From NCBI GenBank assembly GCA_018398585.1, contig JAGTTD010000010.1, positions 23,879,739 to 23,943,738 on the forward strand: a stretch of 64,000 bases of DNA, written 5' to 3'. Shown piece after piece: positions 43,561 to 54,945 of this stretch. The translations under genes were made by a program, and so were the position numbers. Each line of letters begins with the position of its first letter. The first letter of the stretch is position 1. The notes beneath the pieces were generated by a model. The model was given only the letters and a program-made list of their open reading frames with translations. It had not been told where the DNA came from and made no database searches. The stretch comes from Simmondsia chinensis. Lineage: Eukaryota; Streptophyta; Magnoliopsida; Caryophyllales; Simmondsiaceae.

Positions 43561-44100
43561 AATTGGATGATGATGAGGTTGAAATTTTTGTGCATGCCTT
43601 AACTGGCAATGGTTCACATAATACCATTCGCATCATAGGAGAGATTAGACATAGATCCTTGCTAATTCTCATTGACAATGGAAGCACACACAGCTTCATA
43701 GATCCTAAGGTGGTGAGAATGGTGGGGCATGAGTTGATTAGAACCACTCTTTTAATTGTCACCGTTGCAGATGGCAATTCAATCTTAACACAAACTAAGT
43801 GCAAAAATTTCAAGTGGACGATGCAGGGCCATGGTTTTGAACATGATTTCAGAGTGCTTAAGTTAGGTGGTTGTGACATGGTTTTAGGTGTTGCTTCGAT
43901 GAAAACAATCAGCCCTTGACTCTTTGATTTTGCTCAACTGACTATGTCCTTTGAGATGGAAGGGCAGCAGATTTGAGTGCAAGGAATAAAGGAGCAAGCT
44001 CAATTGCAAAGGATGTGTGGGAAGAAATTACAAGGTGTGATTAAGAAGGGGAGTTATCATTGGATCGGTTAGCTCCATTATATCAGTGCTCTTGAAGATG
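43561..44100 (+). pseudogene. Gypsy G protease
   Basis: In the open frame 43392-43919: LLILIDNGSTHSFIDPKVVR, where the active site reads DNG instead of the DSG seen in F; CDMVLGVASMKTISP follows and then a stop. After that the frame continues in pieces (LFDFAQLTMSFEMEGQQI) to the pre-RT region. Confidence 0.8.
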
Positions 44101-45100
44101 GACAACAGGAGGTAGTTAACCCTCTTCTGACTTCATTGCTTCTGAAATATCAGGAATTATTTGAGCAGCGTAAGAAATTGCCTCCGAAGAGAGCTTTGAA
44201 TCATGCAATTCAGTTAAAAGATGGATCTAATCCAGTGAAGTTGCACCCTTACAAGTACCCTTACTCACAAAAGAGTGAGATAGAGAGGCGAGTGGATGAA
44301 CTACTGAAATCGAACTTCATCAGCCACAGTCATAGCCCCTTTGCGTTGCCTATTATACTAGTCAGAAAGAAGAATGGCACCTCACGAATGTGTATTGATT
44401 GTCGCCAATTGAAAGATCTAACTGTCAAAGATAAATTTCAAATAACGATCATTGATGATTTGTTGGAGGAACTGTTTGGCTCCAAGTACTTTTCTAAGTT
44501 GGATCTTCTACAAGGCTATCATCAGATCAGGGTGCAAGAGTTTAATGTTCACAAGACCGCTTTCAGAACACATAATGGGCATTATGAGTTTGTGGTAATG
44601 CCTTTTGGTCTATCAAATGCTCCAGCTACCTTCCAGACTTTGTTGAATTTGGTGTTCAAGCCCTTCTTGAGGAGGTTTGTTCCTGTGTTCTTCGATGATA
44701 TCTTAGTGTATAGTCCATCCTTGGAAAGCTATCTAGAACATTTGGAGCTGGAATTCAGACAATAAGACAAGATGAGCTTTATGCCAAGCTTTCCAAATGT
44801 ACTTTTGTGAAGACTTAAGTGGAGTATTTGGGGCATTTGATATCAGTGGAAGGGGTTTCTACTAATCCTAGTAAGATCCAAGCAATAACAGAATGGTCAG
44901 TGCCCAAAACTCTCAAACAATTGAGGGGATTTCTTAATTTGACAGGTTAATATCGCAAGTTCATTGCTGGATATGGAATCATTGCCAAGCCTTTGACTGA
45001 ATTTCTGAAGAAAGATGCATTTCATAATAAGGACGCAGAAGAAGCATTTGAACAATTGAAGACAGCAATGACAACTGCTCAAGTGTTGGTCATGCCAAAT
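44101..45100 (+). pseudogene. Gypsy G reverse transcriptase
   Basis: A 209-codon open frame from 44136: [76 protein letters not shown] and VVMPFGLSNAPATFQTLLNL, with the catalytic FFDD intact at 44688-44699 (VFFDDILVYS). The frame stops at 44763, after which the thumb continues in other frames. This is the best kept RT in the window. Confidence 0.9.
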
Positions 45101-45720
45101 TTCACCTTGCCTTTTGTCTTGGAGACTGATGCTTCCAAGACAGGGATTGGAGCAGTGCTATCATAGAACAACAGACCCTTAGCCTTCCTAAGTCAGGCTT
45201 TGAGCCCAAAGAATCAAGCCTTTTCTACTTATGAGAAAGAATACATTGCAATATTGATGGCAGTTCAAAGATGGAGGCATTATTTAGAGGGGCATCGCTT
45301 CATAATCAGGACTGATCATCAATGTCTAAAGTATAATTTGGAGCAAAAGATCACTACTAGAGTTCAGAGAAAGGGACTCATGAAGATACTATGTCTGCAA
45401 TACACAATTAACTACAAAAAGGGAAGGGACAATCAGGTAGCTGATGCTCTTTCGAGAAGATTTGAAGATTCAGAAGTGGCTGGATGTGCTACAATCTCTA
45501 AAGTAGTTCCAACATGGATGAATGAAGCTATCATGTCTTATGAAGGAGATAAATTTGCTGAAAATTGTATTGCTACACTTTGTATTCAGGGTAATCCGAA
45601 CTTGGATCCAGAAATTGCTGTCATAGATGGTGTAATTAAGATCAGGGGTAAGATTTGTGTGGGAAGTGGCACTTAATTGAGGAAAAAAATTGTTGAAGCC
45701 TCTCATAGCTCAGCCTGGGG
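45101..45720 (+). pseudogene. Gypsy G RNase H
   Basis: First Asp segment near 45127 (ETDASKTG, frameshifted from RT). An open frame from 45200 reads AFSTYEKEYIAILMAVQRWR (Glu), HRFIIRTDHQCLKYNLEQKI (Asp) and GRDNQVADALSRRFEDSEVA. The linker to the integrase runs on to a stop at 45676. Confidence 0.85.
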
Positions 45721-46944
45721 AGGGCACTCTGGAATAGAAGGCACTTACTAGAGGTTGAAGCAGTATTTCCAATGGACTGGGATGAAGAAGGAAGTTACGG
45801 TTCTGGTGCAGCAATGTGTGGTTGTCAAAGAACCAAGAGCGATCACAGGACTTATCAAGGGTTGTTGCAACCCTTATCCATTCTTGAGAGAGTATGACAG
45901 CACATCAGCATAGATTTTATTGAGGGCCTTCCAAGGTCTAAAGGAAAGGAAGTGATTTAGGTTGTGGTTGATAGAATCACCAAGTTTGCCCACTTTGTAG
46001 CTCTTAATCATCCTATATCTGCTAAGAGGTTGGCTCGACTCCTCATGGATCAGATTTACAAACTCCATGGGCTGCCACAAACCACAGTGTCTGATCGAGA
46101 TAGATTGTTCGTTAGTAACTTATGGTGGGAACTTTTTGCTTTGCTTGGATCTATATTGGTTTTAAGCTCAGCATATCATCCTCAAACGGATGGTCAGACT
46201 GAAAGAGTTAATCTGTGCCTTGAACAATACTTGAGGAGCATGACTTTTATGCATACAAAAGATTGGAATAGATGGTTATCCCTTGCGGAATTTTGGCATA
46301 ACACTCCTTTTCACTCAGCTTTAAAAGTTCCTCCATTTAAAGCTTTAAATGGGTTTGAACCTCCAGGACCATTTATGATACAAGGAGCCATATCATATGT
46401 CATTGAGGTGAATGATTTGCTGGAGCATAGAAGACACTTGGAACAGCAGCTTAGGGAATATCTCTAGGTTGCTCAGTCTCGGATGAAGTTTTTTGCTAAC
46501 AGGAAGAGGACTGACAAGAATTTTGCAGTTGGTGATTTTGTGTTCCTGAAATTACAACCTTACAAGCAGACATCAGTTGCTGTGCACAAGAATATCAAGC
46601 TCAGTGCTTGGTTTTTTGGCCCATACAAGGTAATAAAGAAGATTGGGAAGGTAGCTTACAAGCTGGAATTGCCCCCTTAAATAGCAATTCATCCAATTTT
46701 CCATATATCCGTGCACAAGAAGTGTGTGGCTCCCATCTCAAATGCTTCTACAGAATTACCTGAAGTTTCATCTCAAGGTAGCTTGATTCAACAGCCTCAA
46801 GCAATCTTAGAATCCAGAAGTGTGCGGAAGCCAGGGAAGCAGGAAGAAGAGGTTTTGATTCAGTGGAGTAATTTAGGCATTGAAAAGATTACTTGGGAGG
46901 ATCTACACTTCTTGAAGTCTCAGTTTCCCTCTTTTCATTCTTGA
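45690..46944 (+). pseudogene. Gypsy G integrase with chromodomain-like tail
   Basis: Zinc part SHSSAWGGHSGIEGTY then stops. Core: SIDFIEGLPRSKGKE (first Asp, 45910), SDRDRLFVSNLWWELF (second Asp) and AYHPQTDGQTERVNLCLEQY (Glu), all intact. C-terminal: [17 protein letters not shown] and [20 protein letters not shown], then a stop. The tail EEVLIQWSNLGIEKITWEDL ends FPSFHS-stop at 46944, a short chromodomain (W, W and acidic residues kept). Stops at 45958 and 46465. Confidence 0.85.
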
Positions 46945-46960
46945 GGCAAGAATAAACTTA

Positions 46961-46972
46961 ACAAGGGGGCAT
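46961..46972 (+). other. Polypurine tract of G
   Basis: ACAAGGGGGCAT immediately before TGTTATGATTC, the 3' LTR. Confidence 0.85.
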
Positions 46973-47335
46973 TGTTATGATTCTTACTTGTTAAAGTATC
47001 AAAATTGCTGAGTGTTGGTTTGAATGGCTTAAGCGCGGGAATGTCTGTTGTTGGTACTTAGCTAGCTGTTTGCTCAAGTAGGTGGTCATGTCCATTTTGG
47101 CGGCTGTGGTTGTTGAGTCGGTTAATTAGTTATTCTCAATGCATAATATTTCTTTTTTCTTGCTTTAGTATAAATAAGTGAATATCTTGTATGTGGTGGG
47201 CATCTATGAAAGTATCTTGGGTGTTCTTCTCTCTCATCTACCTTTTCTCTCTAATTCTCAACTCTTTCAATTCTTACTCTCATCTAACCTCTTTTCTCCT
47301 AGGTTATGAATCAAGATTTATATTGATTCAAAACA
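46973..47335 (+). repeat. 3' LTR of G
   Basis: TGTTATGATTC to CAAAACA, about 92% identical to the 5' LTR by hand alignment. Confidence 0.9.
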
Positions 47336-48080
47336 AATTGGTATTGTACCAATGTTCAGCTAGCGGCGACCGCTGATACCGGAGCTTCGGCTAATGTAAT
47401 GCCATCATGCGCAGATAGTTCTCAAGACACTAGTTAACAAGCTCTGTCTGCCCATCTGATTGCGGATGGTGGGCACTACTTATATTCAATTCCATCCCAG
47501 CCAAGCGCAGCAACTCTTTCCAAAACAAACTTTGAAATATCCCATCACGATCAAAAATCATGCTTTTTAGCAACCCTTGTAGCTTGTATACATTGTCTAG
47601 GAACACTTGTTCCACCTTAGTGGCAGTATAAGGATGCATCAGTGCCATAAAATGAGAGTATTTCGTAAACCTATCAACAACCACTAGGATTGTGTCCTTA
47701 CCCAAGGATCTGGGTAAGCCCTCGATTACACTTTCCAAGGCCTGACTAGGAATTAGCAACGGTTGCAGCAGCTCAGGGTAAGAAACATTCTCCCCTTTAA
47801 CACGTTGGCAAGTGTCACAATTTTCAACCCATTCATGTACACTGCACCGCATTTTTTGCCAATAGAACAACCGTTTCACATGCATAAGGGTGCCATGTAC
47901 ACCTAAATGCCCTCCCACTGGAAAGTCATGTAGTGCCTGCGATATCCTTCCTCTAAGCTCAACAACACTTCCCAAATAGATTCTCCCCTTATAACGTAAC
48001 AACCCTTCCTTGTATGCATAGGGACTCTTGCCTTCAAGGTCAATAACTAGCAGCGCCAGTAACTTATAGGTTTGCACATC
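47336..48080 (-). pseudogene. Gypsy I integrase (truncated)
   Basis: A long open frame (48287-47430). Zinc part: GGHLGVHGTLMHVKRLFYWQ and CDTCQRVKGE. Core: ALESVIEGLPRSLGKDTILV, where relatives have SMDFIEGLP, so the first catalytic Asp was lost in a short deletion; FDRDGIFQSLFWKELL (second Asp) and HHPQSDGQTELVN (Glu) are kept. After a stop at 47430 it continues as CLENYLR and PLAEHWYNTN and is cut by G. Confidence 0.85.
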
Positions 48081-48620
48081 ACCCTCGTAGCTCTCCGTAA
48101 TCTCAAGCATCCACTGGGGCACCACTGAGGTCATCAACGCACATGCACCAACACTGTCATGTACACTAGGCTCATGCACTGCGCCTTCCCTTTTAGCATA
48201 CTCCCGATCCTGGTTAAGTCGGGACAAGGAATCCGTTGCCTTATTCTCTACCCCCTTACGGTATAGAATAATGTAGCTCATGCCCATGGGCCTTGTCAGC
48301 CTTTTCTGCTACAGCTACGTAGTCACACGTTTCTCTAAGCCTGTATGGTCTGTCTTAATGACAAAGTGATTGTCTAACAAGTAATGCCTCCATTTTTTTC
48401 ATAGCTGTAAGCATTGCCATAAGTTCCTTCTTGTAAACCGACAATCCCAAGTGGTGTGGACACATTACCTTGCTCAGGTAGGCCAGGGGTCTTCCCTCTT
48501 GCATCAAAACTACACCAATCTCTATTTCACACGCATTAATTTCCAGCACAAAAGGCTTGCCAAAGTCAGGCAATGCCAATACCAGCATTATCGACATGGT
48601 ATGTTTCAATGCCTCAAACG
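48081..48620 (-). pseudogene. Gypsy I RNase H
   Basis: VLALPDFGKPFVLEINACEI (the usual ETDA reads EINA, so the first Asp is lost), AYLSKVMCPHHLGLSVYKKE, then after a frameshift HFVIKTDH-like remains, and YRKGVENKATDSLSRL at the start of the next open frame (48260). Confidence 0.75.
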
Positions 48621-48789
48621 CCTACTGCGCTTCATAATTCTAGATAAATCCCCCCTTCGTAAGGAGGTCTATCAAGGGCTTGCTCAAAGAACAATACCCT
48701 TTCATGAACTTTTTGTAATAACCCATTAGTCTTAGGAAACCGCTATGACTCTTTAAAATCTTAAGCATAGGCCAATTGTGCATGGCCTC

Positions 48790-49687
48790 AACCATTCCTT
48801 AGTTAGTTGCCACTCCTTCCTAGGATATTACATGTCCCAAGTATTCCACATGGCTTTAGCCAAATGCGCATTTGTTGCGCTTGGCATATAATTAGTGCGC
48901 ACGCATGATCTCTTGGAGTTTGCGCTAGGTGCGCTGACATGGTACAACTATAAACTAATATGTCATCAAAGAAAATTAAGATGAACTTGCACATACACTA
49001 AGCAAATACCTCATTCAACAATGCTTGAAATGTAGCAAGTGCGTTTGTCAACCCAAACGCCATGACTTTGAACTTGTAACACCCCTTGTATGTCTTGAAC
49101 GCTGCCTTATACATTTCCTCCTTGCGAACCCTTATTTGATTGTACTCAGCTCTCAAGTCAATCTTTAAAAAAACACTAGTGCCCCTCAATTCATCCAATA
49201 AATTATCTATCACGGGGATTGGAAATTTGTCCTTTACCATTATGTTATTCAACTGCCGGTAATCAACACAGAACCGATATGTTCCATCCTTTTTGCACAC
49301 AAGTAGGACAGTGGATCTGAAGGGACTCCTGCTAGGATGAATAATTAAAGAGGCTAACATCTCCTTGACTTGCCTTTCTATTTCATTTTTGTTGCCATGC
49401 GGGTACCGGTTGGGCCTGATATTGGCAGGCTTGGCCCCAGGAAGTGTGGGCATTCAATGATCATGCGCACGCAAAGGAGGAAGTGCACTTGGGGTCTTGA
49501 ACATGTCTTGGTACTTGTGAAATAGATGCACAATGTTGGAATGAACCTGTGCTTCCTCTGCTTCAACTACGGTGGCCATGAACAAATGGCCTATAACTAC
49601 TCCCATCTTTTTCCTTAGGAATTTCTTAATTTTCTTTTCAAAAATGGACTGTAGTGCATCCTGTTTTGATGTGCCTTGGAGATGCAC
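48790..49687 (-). pseudogene. Gypsy I reverse transcriptase
   Basis: KYQDMFKTPSALPPLRAHDH then stop (49454); ANIRPNRYPHGNKNEIERQV, PFRSTVLLVCKKDGTYRFCV, DYRQLNNIMVKDKFPIPVID, KIDLRAEYNQIRV and KVMAFGLTNALATFQALLNE to 48998; then ILIFFDDILVYSCTMSAHLA with FFDD intact near 48970. The remaining thumb is badly decayed. Confidence 0.85.
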
Positions 49688-50150
49688 TGCCTTGCCTTCC
49701 TTATAACATAAAAACTAGAGGTTCGTGAAGTCTATGGTGATTGGCCCATAGCGCTATAACCAATTCCACCCCAGCACCACATCAGTGTCTAACAACTTAA
49801 GGACTCATAAGTCATCAGCGAATACCATGCCTTGGACCTTCCACTTCAACTTGAAGCACTTTTGATAGCTAACCGAACTTTCACCGTTAGATATGACAAA
49901 AGTCATGACAACTATTGGGACTGTCTCTAACTTGAGTTCTTGGACCACATGTGCATCCAAGAAGCTGTTGGTGCTACCACATCGATTAGAATCATCACTG
50001 CCCTCTTTTTGATTTATCCTTTCAAGCGCAACGTGTTATAGGTAATTTTCCCACACGCATTTAGGGAAATCTGCATCACGCCATCTCCCTCCTCTTGAGG
50101 CATCTCGTCCTCTACATCATCAAATTCTTCCTTTATTTCCTCATGTGCCT
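49688..50150 (-). pseudogene. Gypsy I protease
   Basis: The active-site region on the minus strand near 50010-49975 reads MILID then GTGGTAGCACC; compared with GATAGTGGTAGCACC in relatives, one base is missing inside the DSG codons, so the frame shifts exactly at the catalytic site. The other frame resumes GSTNSFLDAHVVQELKL. VVLGWNWL follows further on. Confidence 0.65.
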
Positions 50151-51266
50151 CCATGGTTTTTGCAACTACTTACTCCTGCAAACATGGCCCGGAAAGTACC
50201 TCTCGTGGCACGTGTAACATTGCCCAGGCTCACGCTTGGGTGGGTAGGACCCGGTAGACATAGGGGATCCATTTTTTGATGTCACAGGCTTGGATACTAA
50301 TGGCTGGGAGTGCGCACTACTTTGCATCGACGCGGAGATGGCTGATCTAAAGGTAGAACCAGTCCTGGCCCTAGAAAGTTGCTTATAACGAGTCTACTTG
50401 AACCGGTAGCAACCTGGATTTCCGCAATGGCAATCTCTTGAAGTCTAGCTTATTCATAAGCCATACTCACATCTTGTGGGTGGGTGGCTTTCACCGAAGA
50501 CCATATTGCAAGCTTCAACCCACTAATGAAGCTAGAAACCAAGAATGCTTCACTCAAGGTTGGATGGTGCACTAAAATCCAGCCATTAAATTCTTCAAAC
50601 CAGATAAGATAATCCTTCACTGTCCCAGTTTGGGACATCTTACTGAATTCCTTTACCAAATCTTGGAGGGAACGATCTCCAAATCTCTTAGGCAGTTCTT
50701 CCACAAAAAAAGGCCTAGTAACATATGGGTATTGTAACTCCAACCCTTGGAACTGCACATCTTCATTGTCATGCATGTGACTGGAAGCTATCTCCACCAA
50801 TTCCTCCCCAGGTACTTGATACCAACGAAAAAAACTTGAGATATTTCCTTACCCATACCCATGGGTTCATACCGTCGACTCTCTTAAAGTAAAGATTCGA
50901 GGTGTAGTTAGGAGTCCAGGCTCGTGCACAAACCACATGATGGTTATGGTCCCCGTCCTCCATGGGATGTGACTGGACCCCGGGTCCACTTCTATGCTCT
51001 TGCACACGGTTGGGAGGTGGAAGGACACCTTGCCCTCAAATTCTGACATAATTCCCAGCCCTAACTGTTTCTCCATTGGCTAGTCCCTCCGGTACAACTT
51101 TGGGTCTTTTGATTCCGCAACATTTAGTTAATGGATTTAGCCAAGGAATCAATGGAGCACTTGAGCCCTTCATTGAATTTGCTTTGATCTCGTTCATGGC
51201 ATTTAGCCATTTCTCAATGGTTGTGATTTGTTCAAGTGACTCAGTCATATCCTTCAATGAAGACAT
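50151..51266 (-). pseudogene. Gypsy I gag
   Basis: Starts MSSLKDMTESLEQITTIEKW at 51266 (77 codons open). VDGMNPWVWVRKYLKFFSL (50890-50830) and PKRFGDRSLQDLVKEFSKM, TVKDYLIWFEEFNGWIL and SSFISGLKLAIWSSVKATHP give the capsid core (50700-50480). CYTCHERY-like zinc sequence is not clearly preserved. Confidence 0.75.
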
Positions 51267-51319
51267 GGTTGCAGTGGCTCATGTGTTCCTCATTATAGCC
51301 AACTTCTTGATCAAAAGAT

Positions 51320-51332
51320 GGCTCTGATACCA
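51320..51332 (-). other. Primer-binding site of I
   Basis: Plus GGCTCTGATACCA, i.e. TGGTATCAGAGCC on the minus strand, a perfect iMet-type site 7 bases from the LTR end. Confidence 0.85.
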
Positions 51333-51339
51333 ATTTTCA

Positions 51340-51840
51340 TGAACCTAGGCTCGTACGCAAGGAAGAGATAGAGGTTGGATGAGAGAGAGAAGAGAGAGAT
51401 TAAGATGTGAGCAAGAATTGCGAGAAATTGAGCGTAGAAAGAGATATTTTGTATTATTTGATTGGATAAATCGGATATTCCTTTACAATCACTATTTATA
51501 TTCTAAGATACAAGGTAATTGATTTAATATCAAAAATATCTAAAGAATATAGCTGTAACGGTTCCAAGTGCTTCTGGATGCTTCAGAAATCATCTGGGAT
51601 CTTCTGCTAGTGTTACTAACCCAAGGGACTGCTACAGTGCCCTATCGATGACCGGTTCGGAAGCTGATAGTGTGGCGAGATGCTTGAATCTATCAGCACT
51701 TCCTGTGATCCTGACACTGTCATAGATGCTAGCCAGACGCTACAAACTGTGACAATGGCAACTGACAAACACGGCACTTGGACACGAACCCTGACACTCG
51801 ATACTAGGTCAGCAACCCAGCTCATGGCATGAACATGACA
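51340..51840 (-). repeat. 5' LTR of I (501 bp)
   Basis: Minus strand TGTCATGTTCATG to CTAGGTTCA. ATATAAATAG on the minus strand near 51512-51503 is a likely TATA box. Single copy in this window. Confidence 0.75.
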
Positions 51841-52554
51841 CTGTCCCTTCCCATTTGGCCCTCATAGAACTGCAGGAAAAGGATGACCCAAAGAGCGTTG
51901 AGCTCATAGACGGGTTTAAAGACATAAAAATCAACTTACTTTTGATCGATGCCACTAAGCACATTCCTATGTACCCCAAGATCCTCAAGGACCTTTGCAA
52001 GAAAAAGAAGTGCATCCAAGCGCACACTCCAAAGAATGTCCGACTCACCGAGAAGGTGAGTACTATATTGGCGGCGGGCACCCCACCCATCTTTTTAGAT
52101 CCCGAGTCCTTTACGGTCCCATGTGTCATTGGGGAGCGGCACACTAGAAGGACCTTTCTTGACCTAGGAGTGAGTGTCGACCTCATCCCTTGCTTGGTTT
52201 TTCAGGAATTGTGTATAGGAAACCTTAACTCAACCAGTGTTACACTTCAGTTGGCAGATAGGATAGGGCGTGTACCTCATGGGGTAGTGGAGGATGTACT
52301 TGTCAAGGTTAAAAATTTCGTCTTCCTTCTTGATTTTATTATCTCGGATATGGACCTTGTTCCTAGGCCGAAGAACAACACTCCTATTATTTAAGCCGAC
52401 CATTCCTAGCAACGGTTGACGCTGTGATTCACTGTTGGATAGGAGTGCTGGAGGTTTCTTTTGGAAACCTTAAGGGAAAATTGAAGGTCTCAAACATTGT
52501 TCGACACTCTGAGATAGAGGACGAGCTAGAGTGCTAAAGGGTTGATGCTACTGA
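51841..52554 (+). pseudogene. Athila-like gag C-terminus and protease fragment
   Basis: An open 179-codon frame (51855-52394) reads GFKDIKINLLLIDATKHIPM, YPKILKDLCKKKK, EKVSTILAAGTPPIFLDPES, and the protease DLGVSVDLIPCLVFQEL followed by TSVTLQLADRIGRVPHGVVE and VLVKVKNFVFLLDFIISDMD. This is the Athila gag end and protease (usually DLGASVNLLP). After the stop, pieces like CWRFLLETLRENCR continue. The fragment has no LTR and is squeezed between gypsy I and copia C. Confidence 0.85.
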
Positions 52555-52595
52555 TGTTGGAATTGGTCTCCTAGAAACCCAATTAGTTAGTTTAA

Positions 52596-52630
<35 letters not shown>

Positions 52631-52886
52631 CTAAATATTTTTTACGCGTCAAATATGCATGCGATTGTTTCTCTAAAAATGTTCCATGAGATGGACATTG
52701 TCTAAGATGTCGTGTCAAATTTGGTTTAAGTGGTCAATGAGATTGAACAACATATGGACTTAGATCAAACTAATGATATGTTGTCGAAGTATATGTTTGT
52801 AGTTGGTGATAAGTTTGGACAACTTGCTTAATAAGATTATACTATGATACTTTAGATGACATGTCTTGGTCATGTAGATAGAGATA
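52555..52886 (+). repeat. 5' LTR of C, part 1
   Basis: TGTTGGAATTGGTCTCCTAG start, an (AT)n tract at 52597-52627, and ends at the F target site (AGATA, 52882-52886). Confidence 0.8.
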
Positions 52887-53302
52887 TGTTATGATTGTAA
52901 TGTAGTGTTGGTCCTTAGCTGCGTTAGAGTAATAAGCTTTAGTTGCAGTGCTGCATTTTGTATTGGATTAGAGCAGCTGTTGGCTGCTTTTGGCGCCAAA
53001 GGCTGTAGTTGTTGGTTAAGTTGGTTAATAGGTCTAGATCAAGTCAATTGTGGCAGCTTGATGGTAGTTAAGTCGGTTGATTGTTTGTCTAGGTTCAATG
53101 TGCCTAGTTTGCCTATAAGTAGCTTGTTCATCTTGTAAGAGATTCATTCAATTAAAATTCTATCATCTCTTTGAGATCAATACTCTCTCTCTCATCTACC
53201 TTCCTCTAATTCTCATCTCTTTCACTTCTCTTCTCATCTTAACTCTATTTCTATTCTATCTTTCCACAAGGTTAAGCTCAAGTAGATCTTGAAGCTTAAC
53301 AT
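52887..53302 (+). repeat. 5' LTR of F (416 bp)
   Basis: TGTTATGATTGTAATG to CTTAACA. GCCTATAAGTAGC at 53112-53124 is the likely TATA box, followed by a CT-rich leader. Confidence 0.92.
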
Positions 53303-53304
53303 TT

Positions 53305-53316
53305 GGTATCAGAGCT
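53305..53316 (+). other. Primer-binding site of F
   Basis: TGGTATCAGAGC, perfect tRNA-iMet type, two bases after the LTR. Confidence 0.92.
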
Positions 53317-53386
53317 CGAGTTGGTTATTAATTGCTTGTTTGTTGATTGATTAGAGCTGGCAAAGCGCAAGAAAGAGAATTCAACA

Positions 53387-54945
53387 ATGTCTGGTGGTGT
53401 AACAACTCGATCAGGAGCAGGAGCTAGAAATCGAGCTACTTTTGTTGATCCTAATGTCTCTTATGCTGCGGATGTTAGTACTAGTGCAGCAAGAGATGTT
53501 TAGTTCGTTACGAATGATCAGTTGAAATTAGAGATGAATGAAATTTTCTATCGATTTAAGCAAATACAGCAGGAGAACAATCAATAGAGGGATGAAATGT
53601 TCGATTGATTTAAGCAAATGCAACACGAGAACGATCAAAAGAGGGATGAACGAATGCTTCAGCTGATGAGGCAAGTTCAGCTGGAGAGCAATCAGAGGAT
53701 TGAAGGTCGAATGTCTTAGCAATTGCAACAATTGATGGAAAGGTTTACTGGTCTGCGAGATTAGTTTAATAGAAAGGTGTTTCATCCAGAGTTGGAATCT
53801 TATTGCCTGTAAGTCAACAGATGCAACCTCTTAATGTGGTTCAATCTCAAGTTCCGAATGCTGCTGCTAAATCTCAACATAGACCTCAAGTGGCTAATAT
53901 GACTGATAGTCCCCAAATTTGTCCTGAGGTAGCTGATTTTAGACCTCAAGATCGAATTCCAAAGGCTGAAGTAACTGCCAGACCTCATGGTCATCCACTT
54001 GATCAAGTGCAATCTTGATCTTCTAGTATGAATCTTGGATATAATGATCACCCTCCCGATCATCCAGAATACCCCAGATCTACCAATATGAATGCTGAAC
54101 AGTTGGATCGCCCACCTGATTAGAGGCATCAGCAGCAATCAGGAAGTAATGATGCTTCATCCAATAATAGAAGCAGTGGATTTAGGCAGACAAGAATACA
54201 GATTGTACCTTTTGACGACAAGCAGCCACAATCTTGGATTAGAAGATGTGATCGGTATTTTCACTTTTATCACATTCTAGATGAGCAAAAGGTGGAATTG
54301 GCTGCTGTGCATCTTTAAGGAGATCACGAAGTTTGGCTTTATAGCATATTGAAGACTAATCCTACTCTTTCTTGGGCTAAGTTTGTGGAAGAACTTTGCG
54401 AGAGATATGGTGATGAAGACTCAAGTGACATTGTTGATAATTTCAAGAAAGTGATTCAAGTAACATCTGTGAAGGAGTATATGACAAGGTTTGAGAACCT
54501 TAGAGCAAGCACGATCACTGCATATCCTCAAGCCGCTGAGGCATATTATGTCTCGAGTTTCATTAGTGGCTTAAAGCCAAAAATCAAGAACCTTGTGAAT
54601 GCATTTGGTCCTAAAACACTGTCCAAAGCTTATGCTAAAGCTAAGCTCTTTGGGGCCACAGTTCTTGTTTGTACTGATGGACCAAGGTACAAGGGAGGAA
54701 GCTCCAAGTAGCAGAAGGAAATTGATAGGCCCAAGGTGACTTGTTCTGTTGAGAAGAAAGCTCAAAGGCTTTGTTACAAATGCAATCAACCTTGTTAGTT
54801 TGGCCACAAATGCAATCCTAAATTTCTCATGACAACTAGAGGAGTCAATGCTGATGAGTAATCTGGCAGTGATGAATATGAGATTGAAGAGGATAACTCG
54901 GGCCAGAAATCACAAGATGAGCTGATTGAAGATGTAGTTGAGATC
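53387..54945 (+). pseudogene. Gypsy F gag
   Basis: Starts MSGGVTTRSGAGARNRATFV at 53387 and soon meets stops (53503, 53586). A Gln/Glu-rich helical stretch with a small duplication (GGGATGAAATG...GATTTAAGCAAAT) at 53520-53680 may be a coiled coil. After a stop at 54318 the capsid frame from 54349 reads FVEELCERYGDEDSSDIVDN, SVKEYMTRFENLRAS and SFISGLKPKIKNLVNAFGPK. The zinc site CYKCNQPC-stop-FGHKCNP has one stop inside an otherwise complete Cys/His set. Confidence 0.85.

Larger units (their letters stand above)
41907..47335 (+). mobile_element. Ty3/gypsy chromovirus-like element G (two LTRs)
   Basis: LTRs at 41907-42268 and 46973-47335, primer site, polypurine tract and gag-pol in order with a C-terminal chromodomain-like tail. 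About 29 differences between its LTRs by hand count over 362 bases. The flanks do not match: gag of H on the left, integrase of I on the right, with 5-base neighbours GATTT and AATTG. Confidence 0.85.
47336..51840 (-). mobile_element. Ty3/gypsy element I (antisense, 3' part missing)
   Basis: On the minus strand: 5' LTR (51840-51340), primer site, gag, protease, RT, RNase H and integrase up to PLAEHWYNTN at 47336, where G begins. The last third of integrase, the polypurine tract and the 3' LTR are absent. The family differs from E, F and G in LTR and gag. Confidence 0.8.
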
